A DNA stretch of 64,000 bases from Microbacterium caowuchunii (GTDB lineage Bacteria > Actinomycetota > Actinomycetes > Actinomycetales > Microbacteriaceae): assembly GCF_008727755.1 (NCBI RefSeq), contig NZ_CP044231.1:310001-374000 (forward strand). Reading direction: 5' to 3'. Below, piece after piece: positions 24,397 to 33,138 of the stretch; position 1 is the stretch's first letter, and each line of letters opens with the position of its first letter. The notes beneath the pieces are model-generated. The model made no database searches, was not told the origin of the DNA, and saw only the letters and a list, made by a program, of their open reading frames with translations. The position numbers and the translations under genes are program-made.

Positions 24397-25953
24397 CTAT
24401 GCGCGATTCTCGTTCTTCTCGGAGGTGAGGAGATGGAACCGCGCGGCGGTCTTGAGCGCATCGCCGCGTGTGGCGCATCCGAGCTTGCGGTAGAGCGATT
24501 TTAGCTGTGACTTGATCGTGTTGGGCGAGACGTGGAAAGCGGATGCGATCTCCGCCGTCGTACCGTGCTCGAGCAGGGCGTTCAGCACCCGGAGCTCGCC
24601 GCCGGTCAGCGTCGGCCGGGAGCGGGCCTCCGCGTGCATGAGCCCGGCGGTGTTCTCATCGAAACGCCGGGCCTCGTCGGTCGTGAGATGCACGCGCACG
24701 CTGTCGATCACCTGGAGCGGCAGCGTGGCGAGCAGTCTCCGGTAGTTGCGCGTCTCGGCGCGGCGGGCGATCCGCAGCGCCGTCTCGCGGTCGAGCGATC
24801 CCGTCCGTGCGACCTCGAGCCAGGCCGAGAGCAGCACCGCCTTCGCGCGCTGTCCGGGGCCGATCGTCCGGTCCGCGAGGATCCGGCGGACGCCGTGCTC
24901 CGCCTGGTCGAAGCGCCCCTCATGGATGTCCAGACGCACGGTGGCGGCGCTCGTGAAGACACCCGCGCGGGTGTTCTCCTCGGCGATGCGGCGTGCCCCG
25001 GGGATGTCGCCGAGGGCACAGAAGGCCTCGATCGAGGTGGAGCTGATGACGTCCGAGGCGAAGGAGCCGTGCTGGGCGGGATGGGCGTCGTTGGCGAGGC
25101 GGATGGTCTCCAGGGCATCCGCCGCACGCCGGCGGACCAGGAGCGCGCGGGCGCGCGCGAGCAGGGCGAAAGGCCACGCCATCTCGATGCTGTCGTAGGG
25201 ATCGAGACCGGCGAGGACGTCGTCGATGTCGTCGTCCATCCGCTCCACCGCGATGAGCGCCGCGGCGGTGCGTTCCGTCATGAGGCAGGAGTTGACGTGG
25301 GCGGCTGTGGGCGGAGGCTGGTGCGTCGCCTCGGTGAGCGCGACGTCCGCGTCCTCCAGGGACCCCCGCACGGCGTGCGCGAGCGCCGTCCGGCCGAGCG
25401 CGAGCCGCTCCGCATCCGGCTGGGGCGAGTGCTTGCCGAGCTGGCGTGCGGTGGCGAACTCCAGCAGGGCGCGCGAGGAGTCGCCGGCGGCGAGCAGCGT
25501 GGACCCGATCTGGTGGTGGAAGTACCAGAGGGGGCCGTCCGCGCGTTCGCGTGTCTCGTTCGGCACCTGCAGGATGCGGTCCTCGAGACGACGGGCGTAG
25601 ATCAGGCTCGCTGCGACGTCACCGCTGAAGCGGAATGCGATCAGCTGCACCAGAGTCAGCATGTCGAGCTCGTCCGCGCTCATCGTCCGGGCGTCGTCCG
25701 GGTAGACGAGCGGCTTGAACGGCCGCGTGGTGCGGGCGAGCACCGGCGTCAACGGGTGCAGCAGGCGGATCGCGGGATACCGTTCCAGCACTGAGCTCGG
25801 CAGGGAGACGACCGCCGAGATGAGCAGATCGTAATGCGCGCTGAACAGCGGCCAGATGTTCCAGATCACGGCCCGTGCGATCGCATCCGGTTGGCCGGAA
25901 CCGAGCGCCCTCTCGAGATCCTCTTTTGCTTTCACTTCATCAGTGACGTTCAT
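24397..25953 (-). CDS. LuxR-family regulator with long TPR-like sensor region
   Basis: A 518-residue protein. The first 440 residues are helical with a repetitive TPR-like pattern (DSSRALLEFATARQLGK; GPGQRAKAVLLSAWLEVAR); the C-terminal 65 are a LuxR helix-turn-helix (LTGGELRVLNALLEHGTTAEIA, FHVSPNTIKSQLKSLYRKLG). It has no ATPase domain, unlike MalT/LAL proteins. The ATG at 25953 follows gagggtgcat. It lies between the amide hydrolase and the ThrE exporter, beside the divergent gadB operon, and is the most likely regulator of this block. Confidence 0.9.
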   Translation of the reverse strand: MNVTDEVKAKEDLERALGSGQPDAIARAVIWNIWPLFSAHYDLLISAVVSLPSSVLERYPAIRLLHPLTPVLARTTRPFKPLVYPDDARTMSADELDMLTLVQLIAFRFSGDVAASLIYARRLEDRILQVPNETRERADGPLWYFHHQIGSTLLAAGDSSRALLEFATARQLGKHSPQPDAERLALGRTALAHAVRGSLEDADVALTEATHQPPPTAAHVNSCLMTERTAAALIAVERMDDDIDDVLAGLDPYDSIEMAWPFALLARARALLVRRRAADALETIRLANDAHPAQHGSFASDVISSTSIEAFCALGDIPGARRIAEENTRAGVFTSAATVRLDIHEGRFDQAEHGVRRILADRTIGPGQRAKAVLLSAWLEVARTGSLDRETALRIARRAETRNYRRLLATLPLQVIDSVRVHLTTDEARRFDENTAGLMHAEARSRPTLTGGELRVLNALLEHGTTAEIASAFHVSPNTIKSQLKSLYRKLGCATRGDALKTAARFHLLTSEKNENRA

Positions 25954-25985
25954 ATGCACCCTCAAGATCCATCCCGCGCCGAAAG

Positions 25986-26013
25986 CACCCGCCTCCGCGA
26001 CCGGAGGCGGGTG
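25986..26013. terminator. Hairpin between amide hydrolase and LuxR genes
   Basis: A perfect 12-bp stem CACCCGCCTCCG / CGGAGGCGGGTG around a 4-nt loop, followed on the minus strand by a short T-containing stretch (GCTTTC). It should end or attenuate the upstream transcript so that regulator level differs from that of the hydrolase. Confidence 0.65.
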
Positions 26014-26019
26014 TGCCTC

Positions 26020-27045
26020 TCAGTTGCCCGGCGCCGCGGTGGCGGCGAGGTTCCGGACGTCGGTCAGGGTCAGGAAGTGCAGTGGCGCGTGTTCGACGAA
26101 CGCACCGCTGACGTTACCGGCGAGACCGCCCTCCAGGGCCAGGCTGCTGCCCAGATCCAGCTTCGTCTCGGGTGAGCCGGCACCGAAGTCCATGTCCGCC
26201 AGATCGACCCAGACGATGTTGGGCCGGGTGGTGGATTCGAAGACGTAACGACGGTTGGTGAGGTCCGCCACGACCTGCCAGATCGTCTGCGAGGCATCGG
26301 GCTTGCCGGGGTCGGGGGACCGGAAGGGCTGTGCCACGTTGCGGATGACGCTGAACATGGAGGCGATCGCCTGCAGCGGGGTCTCCGGCTGCTCCAGTCG
26401 ATCCACGTAGTACGCCGCGCGGGCGAACCGGTCGGTGGCGAGCGTGGTACCCGGCAGCGGGGTGTCCCCGCCGAATCCCTCCACCGTCGCCAGCAGCGCG
26501 AGCTGCTCGTCGTACTTCGGCGAATTCGTCATCACCCGGTAGTCCGGGCTGTGGTGCACCTCGAGGCGACCGTCGATGTACTCGATGATCGCGGAGTCCC
26601 CGGTCGCGTCGTCCAGCGCGAGGTGGATGGCGGGCACCTCGCCGCTGGCAGGATCCGTCAGCTGTACGACCTGGACGCGAGTGCTCTGGATCCAGTCGAC
26701 GGCTTCGGCGACGGTCGCGAAGTTGTCGAGGAAGTACTGCATCCAGACGGCCTGGCTGAGCGCCGGCCTCGCCGCATCCCGCTCGCCGTAGACGGATTCC
26801 GCGAGCCACAGCACGTGACCTGCCAGGCCCGCCTCGTTCATCCCGTCGACGGAGATCATGTCGAAGGCGGTGGCGACGACGCTGCCGTACGTCGAGGTCC
26901 AGACCAGGTCCCCGTCGACTCCATCGTTCCGCCGCACGCCTCGCGGCAGCTTCCAGAGGTTGGTGGCGAGGTCCCGGTGGTAATCCATGTTCCGCCCCAC
27001 CAGCACCGCGCCGTTCGCGTCAGGCCAGACGACTCTCGTGCACAC
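26020..27045 (-). CDS. Linear amide C-N hydrolase (choloylglycine hydrolase/penicillin V acylase family)
   Basis: A 341-residue Ntn hydrolase. Translation starts GTG-TGC, so after Met removal Cys2 is the N-terminal nucleophile (CTRVVWPDANGAVLVGRNMDY), as in penicillin V acylase and bile salt hydrolase. Other family marks are GMNEAGLAGHVLWL, YRVMTNSPKYDEQ and the late RPNIVWVDL. No signal peptide, so cytoplasmic. It cleaves a linear amide; substrates could include N-acyl amino acids or signals. The GTG is 3 nt after the LapA-like stop, so the two are coupled. Confidence 0.93.
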   Translation of the reverse strand: MCTRVVWPDANGAVLVGRNMDYHRDLATNLWKLPRGVRRNDGVDGDLVWTSTYGSVVATAFDMISVDGMNEAGLAGHVLWLAESVYGERDAARPALSQAVWMQYFLDNFATVAEAVDWIQSTRVQVVQLTDPASGEVPAIHLALDDATGDSAIIEYIDGRLEVHHSPDYRVMTNSPKYDEQLALLATVEGFGGDTPLPGTTLATDRFARAAYYVDRLEQPETPLQAIASMFSVIRNVAQPFRSPDPGKPDASQTIWQVVADLTNRRYVFESTTRPNIVWVDLADMDFGAGSPETKLDLGSSLALEGGLAGNVSGAFVEHAPLHFLTLTDVRNLAATAAPGN

Positions 27046-27048
27046 GGA

Positions 27049-27300
27049 CTACTTCTTCCGGGGACGGAACCAGGGGAACAGCGAGCCGATCACGACGCCC
27101 GCGAGCAGCACCGCGAGGAACCAACCCCACGCCGGCATCGTGAACTGGATGAAGAGGAACCGGAGGGTCGCGGGCGCCACGTTCGAGAAGACGAAAGTCA
27201 GCGCGACGATGGCGATGATGATCGCCACCACGATCTTGCCGTTCGCGGCCTTCTGCGCCCGGTCACCGCGGGCGGCGACGGAGGATTCCTTCTCGGCCAT
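27049..27300 (-). CDS. LapA-like (DUF1049) small membrane protein
   Basis: An 83-residue protein with two membrane helices (KIVVAIIIAIVALTFVFSNV and WGWFLAVLLAGVVIGSLFPWF) and a basic C-terminus RPRKK, matching the LapA/DUF1049 pattern. The ATG follows gaaggagagaaac. First gene of the minus-strand arm, ahead of the amide hydrolase. In other bacteria LapA helps envelope assembly; the role here is unknown. Confidence 0.85.
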   Translation of the reverse strand: MAEKESSVAARGDRAQKAANGKIVVAIIIAIVALTFVFSNVAPATLRFLFIQFTMPAWGWFLAVLLAGVVIGSLFPWFRPRKK

Positions 27301-27403
27301 GTTTCTCTCCTTCATCGGACCATCCACGTTTTCGACCGGTTTTCCGACCCGTGTCCGCCGCAGCTTAGCAACGAGCCCGGGCCCGGTGCGGGGCTGTTCG
27401 GGC

Positions 27404-27445
27404 GGGTGATGCCGAGGGTGAGATGCCGGGTGATGCCGAGGGTGA
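27404..27445. repeat. Short tandem repeat in the divergent region
   Basis: GGGTGATGCCGAGGGTGA occurs at 27404-27421 and 27428-27445 (24-bp period), followed to about 27480 by degenerate GGGTGATGG-like units. It lies upstream of the amidohydrolase promoter. Confidence 0.75.
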
Positions 27446-27533
27446 TGGGATGGGTGGGGCGGAGGGTCAGAGGGATGATGACGCACGGGGTGAAATCCCC
27501 CGGGGTCCTCCGGCCGGTCCTCGGACCTCTCGA

Positions 27534-27539
27534 TACTGT
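27534..27539 (+). promoter_or_regulatory. Leaderless -10 box of the amidohydrolase gene
   Basis: TACTGT, 7 nt before the ATG at 27547; no Shine-Dalgarno is possible in the interval. Confidence 0.55.
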
Positions 27540-27546
27540 CCGAGAT

Positions 27547-28830
27547 ATGACGACTGCGCCCCGTGCATCTCAGCGGATGATCATCCGCGATGTCCGCGTG
27601 TTCGACGGCGTCAGCGACCGTACCCAGGACAACGCCGACGTCCTGATCGAGGGCAGCCACGTGATCGCGGTGTCGACCTCGCCGATCGCCGGTGATGCGT
27701 CCGACGGCGTCGTGGAGATCGCCGGCAAGGGTCGCTTCCTGATGCCCGGCCTCAGCGACGCCCACGTCCACCTGATGGGTAACGCGAACAGCATGCTCGA
27801 CTTCGTGCAGGGGCCCACCGGGACCCTCTACGGCAACACGATCGCCGAAGCGAAGCGGATGCTGTTGCGCGGCTTCACGACCGTGCGCGACATGGGCGGG
27901 GACACCGCGCCGGTGAAGGCGCTCATCGACCGCGGGACCTTCGAAGGGCCGCGCATCTTCCCCAGCCAGGCGATGATCTCCCAGACCTCGGGTCACGCGG
28001 ACTTCGCCTTCGTGTACGACATCCCGGAGGAGTTCGGCGGGAAGCCCAGCCGCACCGAGGACATCCACTTCACCCGGGTCGCTGACGGCGTGCCGCGTGT
28101 GCTGGCGGCGGTGCGCGAACAGCTCCGCATGGGCGCGACCCAGATCAAGCTGACTCTCGGTGGCGGCGCGGCCTCGATGTACGACCCGCTGAACACCCTG
28201 CAGTACACCCCCGACGAGATCGCGGCGGCCGTGCAGGCGGCGACGGACTACGGCACCTACGTGGCGACCCACGTGTACACCCCGGCGGGCATCGCCCGCG
28301 CGCTGGATGCCGGGGTGAGGTCGATCGAGCACGGACACCTCGCCGATGAGGCCACGGTGCGCCGCATCGCCGACGCGCAGGCGTGGCTCTCCATGCAGCC
28401 GTTCGCGGAGGACGACCATCACTACCCCGACCCGGTGCGTGCCGGGAAGAACACCGAGATCTGCCACGGCACGGCCCAGGTCTACGAGTGGGCCAAGAAG
28501 TACGGCGTGAAGACGGCATGGGGCACCGACCTGCTCCTCGAGCCGCAGTCGGCGCCGCGGCAGAGTGCCATGGCCGCCCGCCTTGGCGATTTCTACAGCA
28601 ACGCCGAGGCCCTCAGGATGCTCACCTCGGGCAACGCCGAACTGTTCGAGATGGCCGGCGAGCGCAACAGCTACCGCGGCGGCAAGCTCGGCGTGATCGC
28701 GGAGGGCGCCTGGGCGGACATGATCCTCGTCGACGGCGACCCGCTCACCGACCTCTCGCTGATCGGCGACCCGGAGAACGCGTTCAAGCTCATCGTCAAG
28801 GGCGGCCAGGTCGTCAAGAACACGCTCTGA
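27547..28830 (+). CDS. Metal-dependent amidohydrolase family protein
   Basis: A 427-residue TIM-barrel amidohydrolase of the imidazolonepropionase/Xaa-Pro dipeptidase-like branch. Metal ligands are visible in GLSDAHVHL (HxH), the Lys in ATQIKLTLGGGA, ATHVYTP, SIEHGHL and the late Asp in AWGTDLLLE; the C-terminal small barrel has GVIAEGAWADMILVDGDPL. It hydrolyses a cyclic or linear amide; substrate unknown. No signal peptide. It leads the plus-strand arm and precedes gadB by 80 bp. Confidence 0.93.
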   Translation: MTTAPRASQRMIIRDVRVFDGVSDRTQDNADVLIEGSHVIAVSTSPIAGDASDGVVEIAGKGRFLMPGLSDAHVHLMGNANSMLDFVQGPTGTLYGNTIAEAKRMLLRGFTTVRDMGGDTAPVKALIDRGTFEGPRIFPSQAMISQTSGHADFAFVYDIPEEFGGKPSRTEDIHFTRVADGVPRVLAAVREQLRMGATQIKLTLGGGAASMYDPLNTLQYTPDEIAAAVQAATDYGTYVATHVYTPAGIARALDAGVRSIEHGHLADEATVRRIADAQAWLSMQPFAEDDHHYPDPVRAGKNTEICHGTAQVYEWAKKYGVKTAWGTDLLLEPQSAPRQSAMAARLGDFYSNAEALRMLTSGNAELFEMAGERNSYRGGKLGVIAEGAWADMILVDGDPLTDLSLIGDPENAFKLIVKGGQVVKNTL

Positions 28831-28910
28831 TCCCCGTGCGCCGCCGGCCCGCTGAGGCGAGCCTGCAGCCGTCAGCACGTTGTTCATCCCCCGTCAGTCA
28901 GGAGAAAGAA

Positions 28911-30320
28911 ATGACCACCAACACCAGCAAGGCACGGCAGAACTCGAACATCGACCCGACCCTCAGCGTGAACCCGGTCTTCGTCCGTCCGGGCGAGGCG
29001 ACCGAGTTCGACAAGTTCCGGATGCCCGAGCAGCCGAGCCTGCCCGAGACCGCCTACCAGATCGTGCACGACGAGGCGATCCTGGACGGGAACTCGCGTC
29101 TGAACCTCGCGACGTTCGTGTCCACGTGGATGGACGACGAGGCGAAGAAGCTGTACCTCGAAGCCGCCGACAAGAACATGATCGACAAGGACGAGTACCC
29201 GGCGACCGCGGCGATCGAGGACCGCTGCTGGCGGATGCTCGCCGACCTCTGGAACGTGCCCGACACGAAGGACACGATCGGCACCTCCACGATCGGATCC
29301 TCCGAGGCCTGCATGCTCGGCGGTCTCGCGCTCAAGCGCCTGTGGCAGGAGAAGCGCAAGGCCGAGGGCAAGTCCACGGAGAAGCCGAACCTCATCATGT
29401 CGGCCGCGGTCCAGGTGGTCTGGGAGAAGTTCTGCAACTACTGGGACGTCGAGCCGCGCTACGTGCCCGTCGCCCCCGACCACATGGTCCTCGACGGCCA
29501 CGAGCTGGAGAAGTACGTCGACGAGAACACGATCGGCGTCGTCGCGATCCTCGGCCAGACCTTCACCGGAGCGTACGAGCCGGTCGAGGCCATCGCCAAG
29601 AAGCTCGATGAGATCCAGGCGAACACCGGTCTCGACGTCAAGATCCACGTCGACGGCGCGTCGGGTGCCATGGTGGCCCCCTTCTGCCAGCCCGACCTGG
29701 TGTGGGACTTCCAGATCGACCGGGTGAACTCCATCAGCACGTCCGGCCACAAGTACGGCCTGGTGTACCCGGGTGTCGGCTGGGTCGTCTGGCGCAACAC
29801 CGCGGTGCTCCCGGAGAGCATGATCTTCCACGTCAGCTACCTCGGTGGCGACATGCCCACCCTGGCGCTGAACTTCTCGCGTCCGGGTGCCCAGGTGCTG
29901 CTGCAGTACTACCAGTTCCTCCGTCTCGGCCGCGAGGGCTACCGTGCCGTGCAGCAGAACTCGATCGACGTGGCGACCTACCTCTCCAGCGAGATCGAGA
30001 AGATCGGGCCGTTCGAGCTCGTCAGCCGGGGCGACACCATCCCGGTGTTCGCCTGGGTGCTCAAGGACGGGCACACCGACAAGTGGAGCCTGTACGACCT
30101 CGCCGACCGCCTGCGCATGAAGGGCTGGCTGGTTCCCGCCTACCCGATGGCAGACGACATGTCCGACGTCATCCTGCAGCGCATCGTCGTGAAGGTGGGC
30201 CTCAGCCGCGACATGGCCTCCGCCCTGCTCGCGGACATCAAGGGCGAGGTCGCGTTCCTCGACTCCCTGACGGCACCGCTTCCCCGTGAGGCGAGCAGCG
30301 GATCGCACTTCCACCACTGA
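28911..30320 (+). CDS. gadB: Glutamate decarboxylase
   Basis: A 469-residue PLP enzyme converting glutamate to GABA with consumption of one cytoplasmic proton. Landmarks are TIGSSEACMLGGLALKRLW, HVDGASGAMVAPF and the PLP lysine in STSGHKYGL (Lys281). The C-terminus ends GSHFHH; in E. coli GadB a His close to the C-terminus plugs the active site at neutral pH, so acid activation may be conserved. The ATG follows aggagaaagaa. No GadC-type antiporter lies nearby; a strong hairpin follows, then six membrane protein genes. Confidence 0.97.
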   Translation: MTTNTSKARQNSNIDPTLSVNPVFVRPGEATEFDKFRMPEQPSLPETAYQIVHDEAILDGNSRLNLATFVSTWMDDEAKKLYLEAADKNMIDKDEYPATAAIEDRCWRMLADLWNVPDTKDTIGTSTIGSSEACMLGGLALKRLWQEKRKAEGKSTEKPNLIMSAAVQVVWEKFCNYWDVEPRYVPVAPDHMVLDGHELEKYVDENTIGVVAILGQTFTGAYEPVEAIAKKLDEIQANTGLDVKIHVDGASGAMVAPFCQPDLVWDFQIDRVNSISTSGHKYGLVYPGVGWVVWRNTAVLPESMIFHVSYLGGDMPTLALNFSRPGAQVLLQYYQFLRLGREGYRAVQQNSIDVATYLSSEIEKIGPFELVSRGDTIPVFAWVLKDGHTDKWSLYDLADRLRMKGWLVPAYPMADDMSDVILQRIVVKVGLSRDMASALLADIKGEVAFLDSLTAPLPREASSGSHFHH

Positions 30321-30327
30321 TCGAGAC

Positions 30328-30370
30328 CCGGCACGGGGAGGGCGTCAGCACGGCGCCCTCCCCGTGCCGG
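30328..30370. terminator. Strong hairpin after gadB
   Basis: A perfect 17-bp stem (left arm 30328-30344 starting CCGGCACGGGG, right arm 30354-30370 ending CCGTGCCGG) with a 9-nt loop. There is no T-run, as is common in actinobacteria. It may terminate or partly insulate gadB from the downstream membrane operon. Confidence 0.8.
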
Positions 30371-30413
30371 TCCCGACCTACCACGGAGCACGAATGATGT
30401 GGAGCACACCGGC

Positions 30414-31130
30414 ATGACCACGGCAGTGACGAGTACCGATCGGCACCGCAAGCCGCTCCTCATACCCACCGTGACGAAGCAGTGCTGGGGCTTCATGATC
30501 GGCTCGGCGTTCTTCGCCCTCGCCTCCGCTCCGGGACTGAGCGAGGCGCTCGGCTCCAGCGGCGCGAACCTGCTGTGCTTCATCGGCGCGTGGTTCTTCA
30601 CCGCCGCAGGGCTCATCCAGCTCTTCCTGAGCGGGGCGATCTCAGTCCCGGTGTCCTATGCGCCGGGCCGGATGGTGCGCGCCGAGTGGCTCGCCGCGGC
30701 GACGCAGTCCTTCGGCACGATCCTCTTCAACGTCAGCACGACCTCGGCGCTGTACGCGCGTTCGGTGTCCACGGAGGAACGCTGGGTCTGGAATCCGGAC
30801 GCCGGTGGATCGGTCGCCTTCCTCGTGAGCGGCGTGCTCGTCCTGGTCGCCTACTCCCACGTGGCGAAGGGATGGGATCCCGGCAAGCGGTCCTGGTGGT
30901 CGGGCGTCATCAACTTCATCGGCTGCGTGGCGTTCGGCATCTCCGCGGTGGGGGCCTTCATCCTCCCCAGCGGCGACGTCGTCAACGGCTCGATCGCCAA
31001 CGGCGGCACCTTCATCGGCGCGATCTGCTTCCTGCTCGCGTCGCTGATCGTGCTGCCCGCGTGGGACCGGCCGAACCGCGGCGGCGCACCCGCGCGGATC
31101 GCCGACGCAGCCGGGACCGTCGCCTCGTGA
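30414..31130 (+). CDS. Six-helix membrane protein of unknown function
   Basis: About 238 residues with a polar N-terminus and six predicted helices (GFMIGSAFFALASAP; NLLCFIGAWFFTAAGLIQLF; SVAFLVSGVLVLVAYSHV; FIGCVAFGISAVGAFILPSG; FIGAICFLLASLIVLPAW). I do not recognise a family with certainty; it resembles YrhK-like proteins. ATG 30414 is preferred; a GTG 15 bases earlier is possible. First gene of a six-gene membrane operon, joined to the next by GTGA. Confidence 0.82.
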   Translation: MTTAVTSTDRHRKPLLIPTVTKQCWGFMIGSAFFALASAPGLSEALGSSGANLLCFIGAWFFTAAGLIQLFLSGAISVPVSYAPGRMVRAEWLAAATQSFGTILFNVSTTSALYARSVSTEERWVWNPDAGGSVAFLVSGVLVLVAYSHVAKGWDPGKRSWWSGVINFIGCVAFGISAVGAFILPSGDVVNGSIANGGTFIGAICFLLASLIVLPAWDRPNRGGAPARIADAAGTVAS

Positions 31131-32239
31131 CGGTCCGGACGATCTCCGCCGCGGTGCCGGCGTCGACGGCTCCGTCCCCCCGGCGCCGGGACAGGCGTTC
31201 CGCGCGGGCCTACGACGCCGAGTCCTTCGCCCTCGTCGTCGCCGCCGCGGCGTTCGTGCTGTGCATCCCGGTCGCGACCCTCGTCTTCTGGGGCAGGGAC
31301 CTTCCGATCTCGGGCCGCGGTTCCCTGGGCGAGTTCATCGCGATCTCCGGCGGGGTGGTGGCCGCGGCGGCCTTCGTGCTCGCCCGGATCGTCAAACGGC
31401 GCCTGCGCGGCCGGGGACCTGCCGAACTCAGCCGTTTCCTCTGGTTCGACGTCGCCGCCCTCGCCCTGAGCTACGCCGCCATCGCGTTGCTGTGCTGGCT
31501 GGGCATGGCGACCGTGATGGAGCACAGCTTCACCGGCGCCGTGGTGTTCACCTCTCCCGGCGTCGTGATCGCCGCGGCCGCCACGGCCGTGACGGCGTAC
31601 ATCGCGTACTTGAGCGGGGCGGATCTGTCCGCACGGCAGCTGTCGCTGGTGCTGGCGCTGTTCCTGGTGGCAGGCATGCTCACGGCCATGCTCAGCTCGC
31701 AGGATCCGCTCTGGTGGCAGATGAACCTGTCGGCGCTCGGGATGACGCACGACGTCTCGGCACTGACCTTCAATCTGACGCTCGTCGTATCCGGGGTGAT
31801 CGTCACCACGATCGCCCGCACGGGCACGGCGGCGGTGCCCGCCGACACCCCGCAGGAACACCGACGCCGGACGATCGTGCGCACCTTCTTCGTCCTGCTG
31901 GGGGTGCTGCTGGCGTGCGTGGGCGTGTTCCCCGTCGACCAGTTCTTCCTGCTGCACAACACGGTGGCCACCGGGATGGCGGTCGCCTTCGGGGTCCTCG
32001 CCCTCGCCCTGCCCTGGCTGCTCCCGGCGATGCCGAGGGCGTTCCAGGCGCTCGGCTACATCTACGTGGCCGTGGTCATCGTCCTGACGATCCTGTTCTT
32101 CATGGGGGTGTACAACCTCACCGCCGTCGAGCTGATCGCGTCGCTGCTGATCTTCAGCTGGATCATCATCTTCCTGCGCAACGTCCAGGACTTCCCGGCC
32201 GGGGCGACGTCGTCGACCGGCTCCGAGGCCGCCTCGTGA
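31127..32239 (+). CDS. DUF998-like polytopic membrane protein
   Basis: A 370-residue protein with about ten helices after a basic, Ser/Pro-rich N-terminus. The second half has VFPVDQFFLLHNTVATGMAVAFGV, matching the DUF998 pattern of an aromatic/Asp motif before a His-containing helix. Function unknown. The GTG overlaps the preceding stop, and its own TGA overlaps the next GTG, so translation is coupled on both sides. Confidence 0.82.
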   Translation: MTVRTISAAVPASTAPSPRRRDRRSARAYDAESFALVVAAAAFVLCIPVATLVFWGRDLPISGRGSLGEFIAISGGVVAAAAFVLARIVKRRLRGRGPAELSRFLWFDVAALALSYAAIALLCWLGMATVMEHSFTGAVVFTSPGVVIAAAATAVTAYIAYLSGADLSARQLSLVLALFLVAGMLTAMLSSQDPLWWQMNLSALGMTHDVSALTFNLTLVVSGVIVTTIARTGTAAVPADTPQEHRRRTIVRTFFVLLGVLLACVGVFPVDQFFLLHNTVATGMAVAFGVLALALPWLLPAMPRAFQALGYIYVAVVIVLTILFFMGVYNLTAVELIASLLIFSWIIIFLRNVQDFPAGATSSTGSEAAS

Positions 32240-33138
32240 CACCGGCATCGATGCCGCTGCTCGGGATCGCGCTGGCGATCGTGTCCGCCGCGGCGCTCGC
32301 GATCGGCAACCTCCTCCAGGGCCGCGGCGTGCAGGACATGCTGGCGCGGAACGGGCGGGGATCGAAGCCGTTGGGTCTGGTGAGCAGCCGGGTGTGGCTC
32401 GCCGGCGCCGTGCTCCTGGGCGTGGCCATCCTCCTGCAGATGGGGAGCCTCGCCTTCGCGCCGCTGATGGTCGTGCAGCCGCTGGGGGTGACCGCGCTCG
32501 TCCTCACGACGGTGATCACGGCCGTCATCGCCAAGCGGATGCCGTCGGCCGCCGTCATCCGGGCGATCGTCGTCTGCGTCATCGGCGTCGCGGCGTTCGT
32601 CACGATCGCCGCCCTCGTCAGCACCCAGCACGCGATCACCGACGTCCAGCTGATCGCGGTGCTCGTCGTGCTGGGTTGCGTACTCCTCGCGACCGGTATC
32701 GTGCTCGTGGCAGGACGGGGTCGTCCTGTGCCTGCGGTGCTCTGGGTGCTCTTGGGCGGCGTCTACTCCGCCTTCGTGGCCACCCTCGGCAAGACCGTGA
32801 TCCTGCGCATCCAGACCGCGCTCACGGGCCGGGACTTCTCGTTCGACGCCACCAACCTGCTCACCATCGGCTGCATCGTCGGGATCGGTGTGGCCGGCGC
32901 CCTCTCGGTCTACTTCGTGCAGCGGGCGCACGCGTCGAACCGTCCGGAGGTGGTCGTCGCGGGGCTCACCGTGGTGGACCCGACGGTCGCGGTGATCCTC
33001 GGGATCACGATCCTGGGGGAGGCGAGCACGGCTCCGGCGTGGGCCATGGTCGGATTCGTGGTCGCCGGCGGTGTGGCGATGGCCGGGGTGTTCGCCCTGT
33101 CCCGCGCCGAGCGGTCCCCGGCCGAGGAGACGGTCTGA
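32236..33138 (+). CDS. DMT-superfamily (EamA/NIPA-like) transporter
   Basis: A 300-residue membrane protein with about nine to ten helices and an internal duplication typical of drug/metabolite transporters (IALAIVSAAALAIGNLLQGRG; FAPLMVVQPLGVTALVLTTV in the first half; VVAGLTVVDPTVAVILGITIL in the second). The pattern of the first half recalls NIPA-type magnesium transporters. Substrate unknown; export of GABA or a related amine is only a contextual guess. GTG start within the previous stop; the next ATG shares its last base. Confidence 0.85.
   Translation: MTPASMPLLGIALAIVSAAALAIGNLLQGRGVQDMLARNGRGSKPLGLVSSRVWLAGAVLLGVAILLQMGSLAFAPLMVVQPLGVTALVLTTVITAVIAKRMPSAAVIRAIVVCVIGVAAFVTIAALVSTQHAITDVQLIAVLVVLGCVLLATGIVLVAGRGRPVPAVLWVLLGGVYSAFVATLGKTVILRIQTALTGRDFSFDATNLLTIGCIVGIGVAGALSVYFVQRAHASNRPEVVVAGLTVVDPTVAVILGITILGEASTAPAWAMVGFVVAGGVAMAGVFALSRAERSPAEETV

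Noticed and set aside
27049..28887. A 612-codon minus-strand frame reaching from the LapA-like gene across the amidohydrolase
   Set aside because: Only the last 83 codons form the LapA-like gene with a good ribosome site; the rest is antisense to the amidohydrolase.
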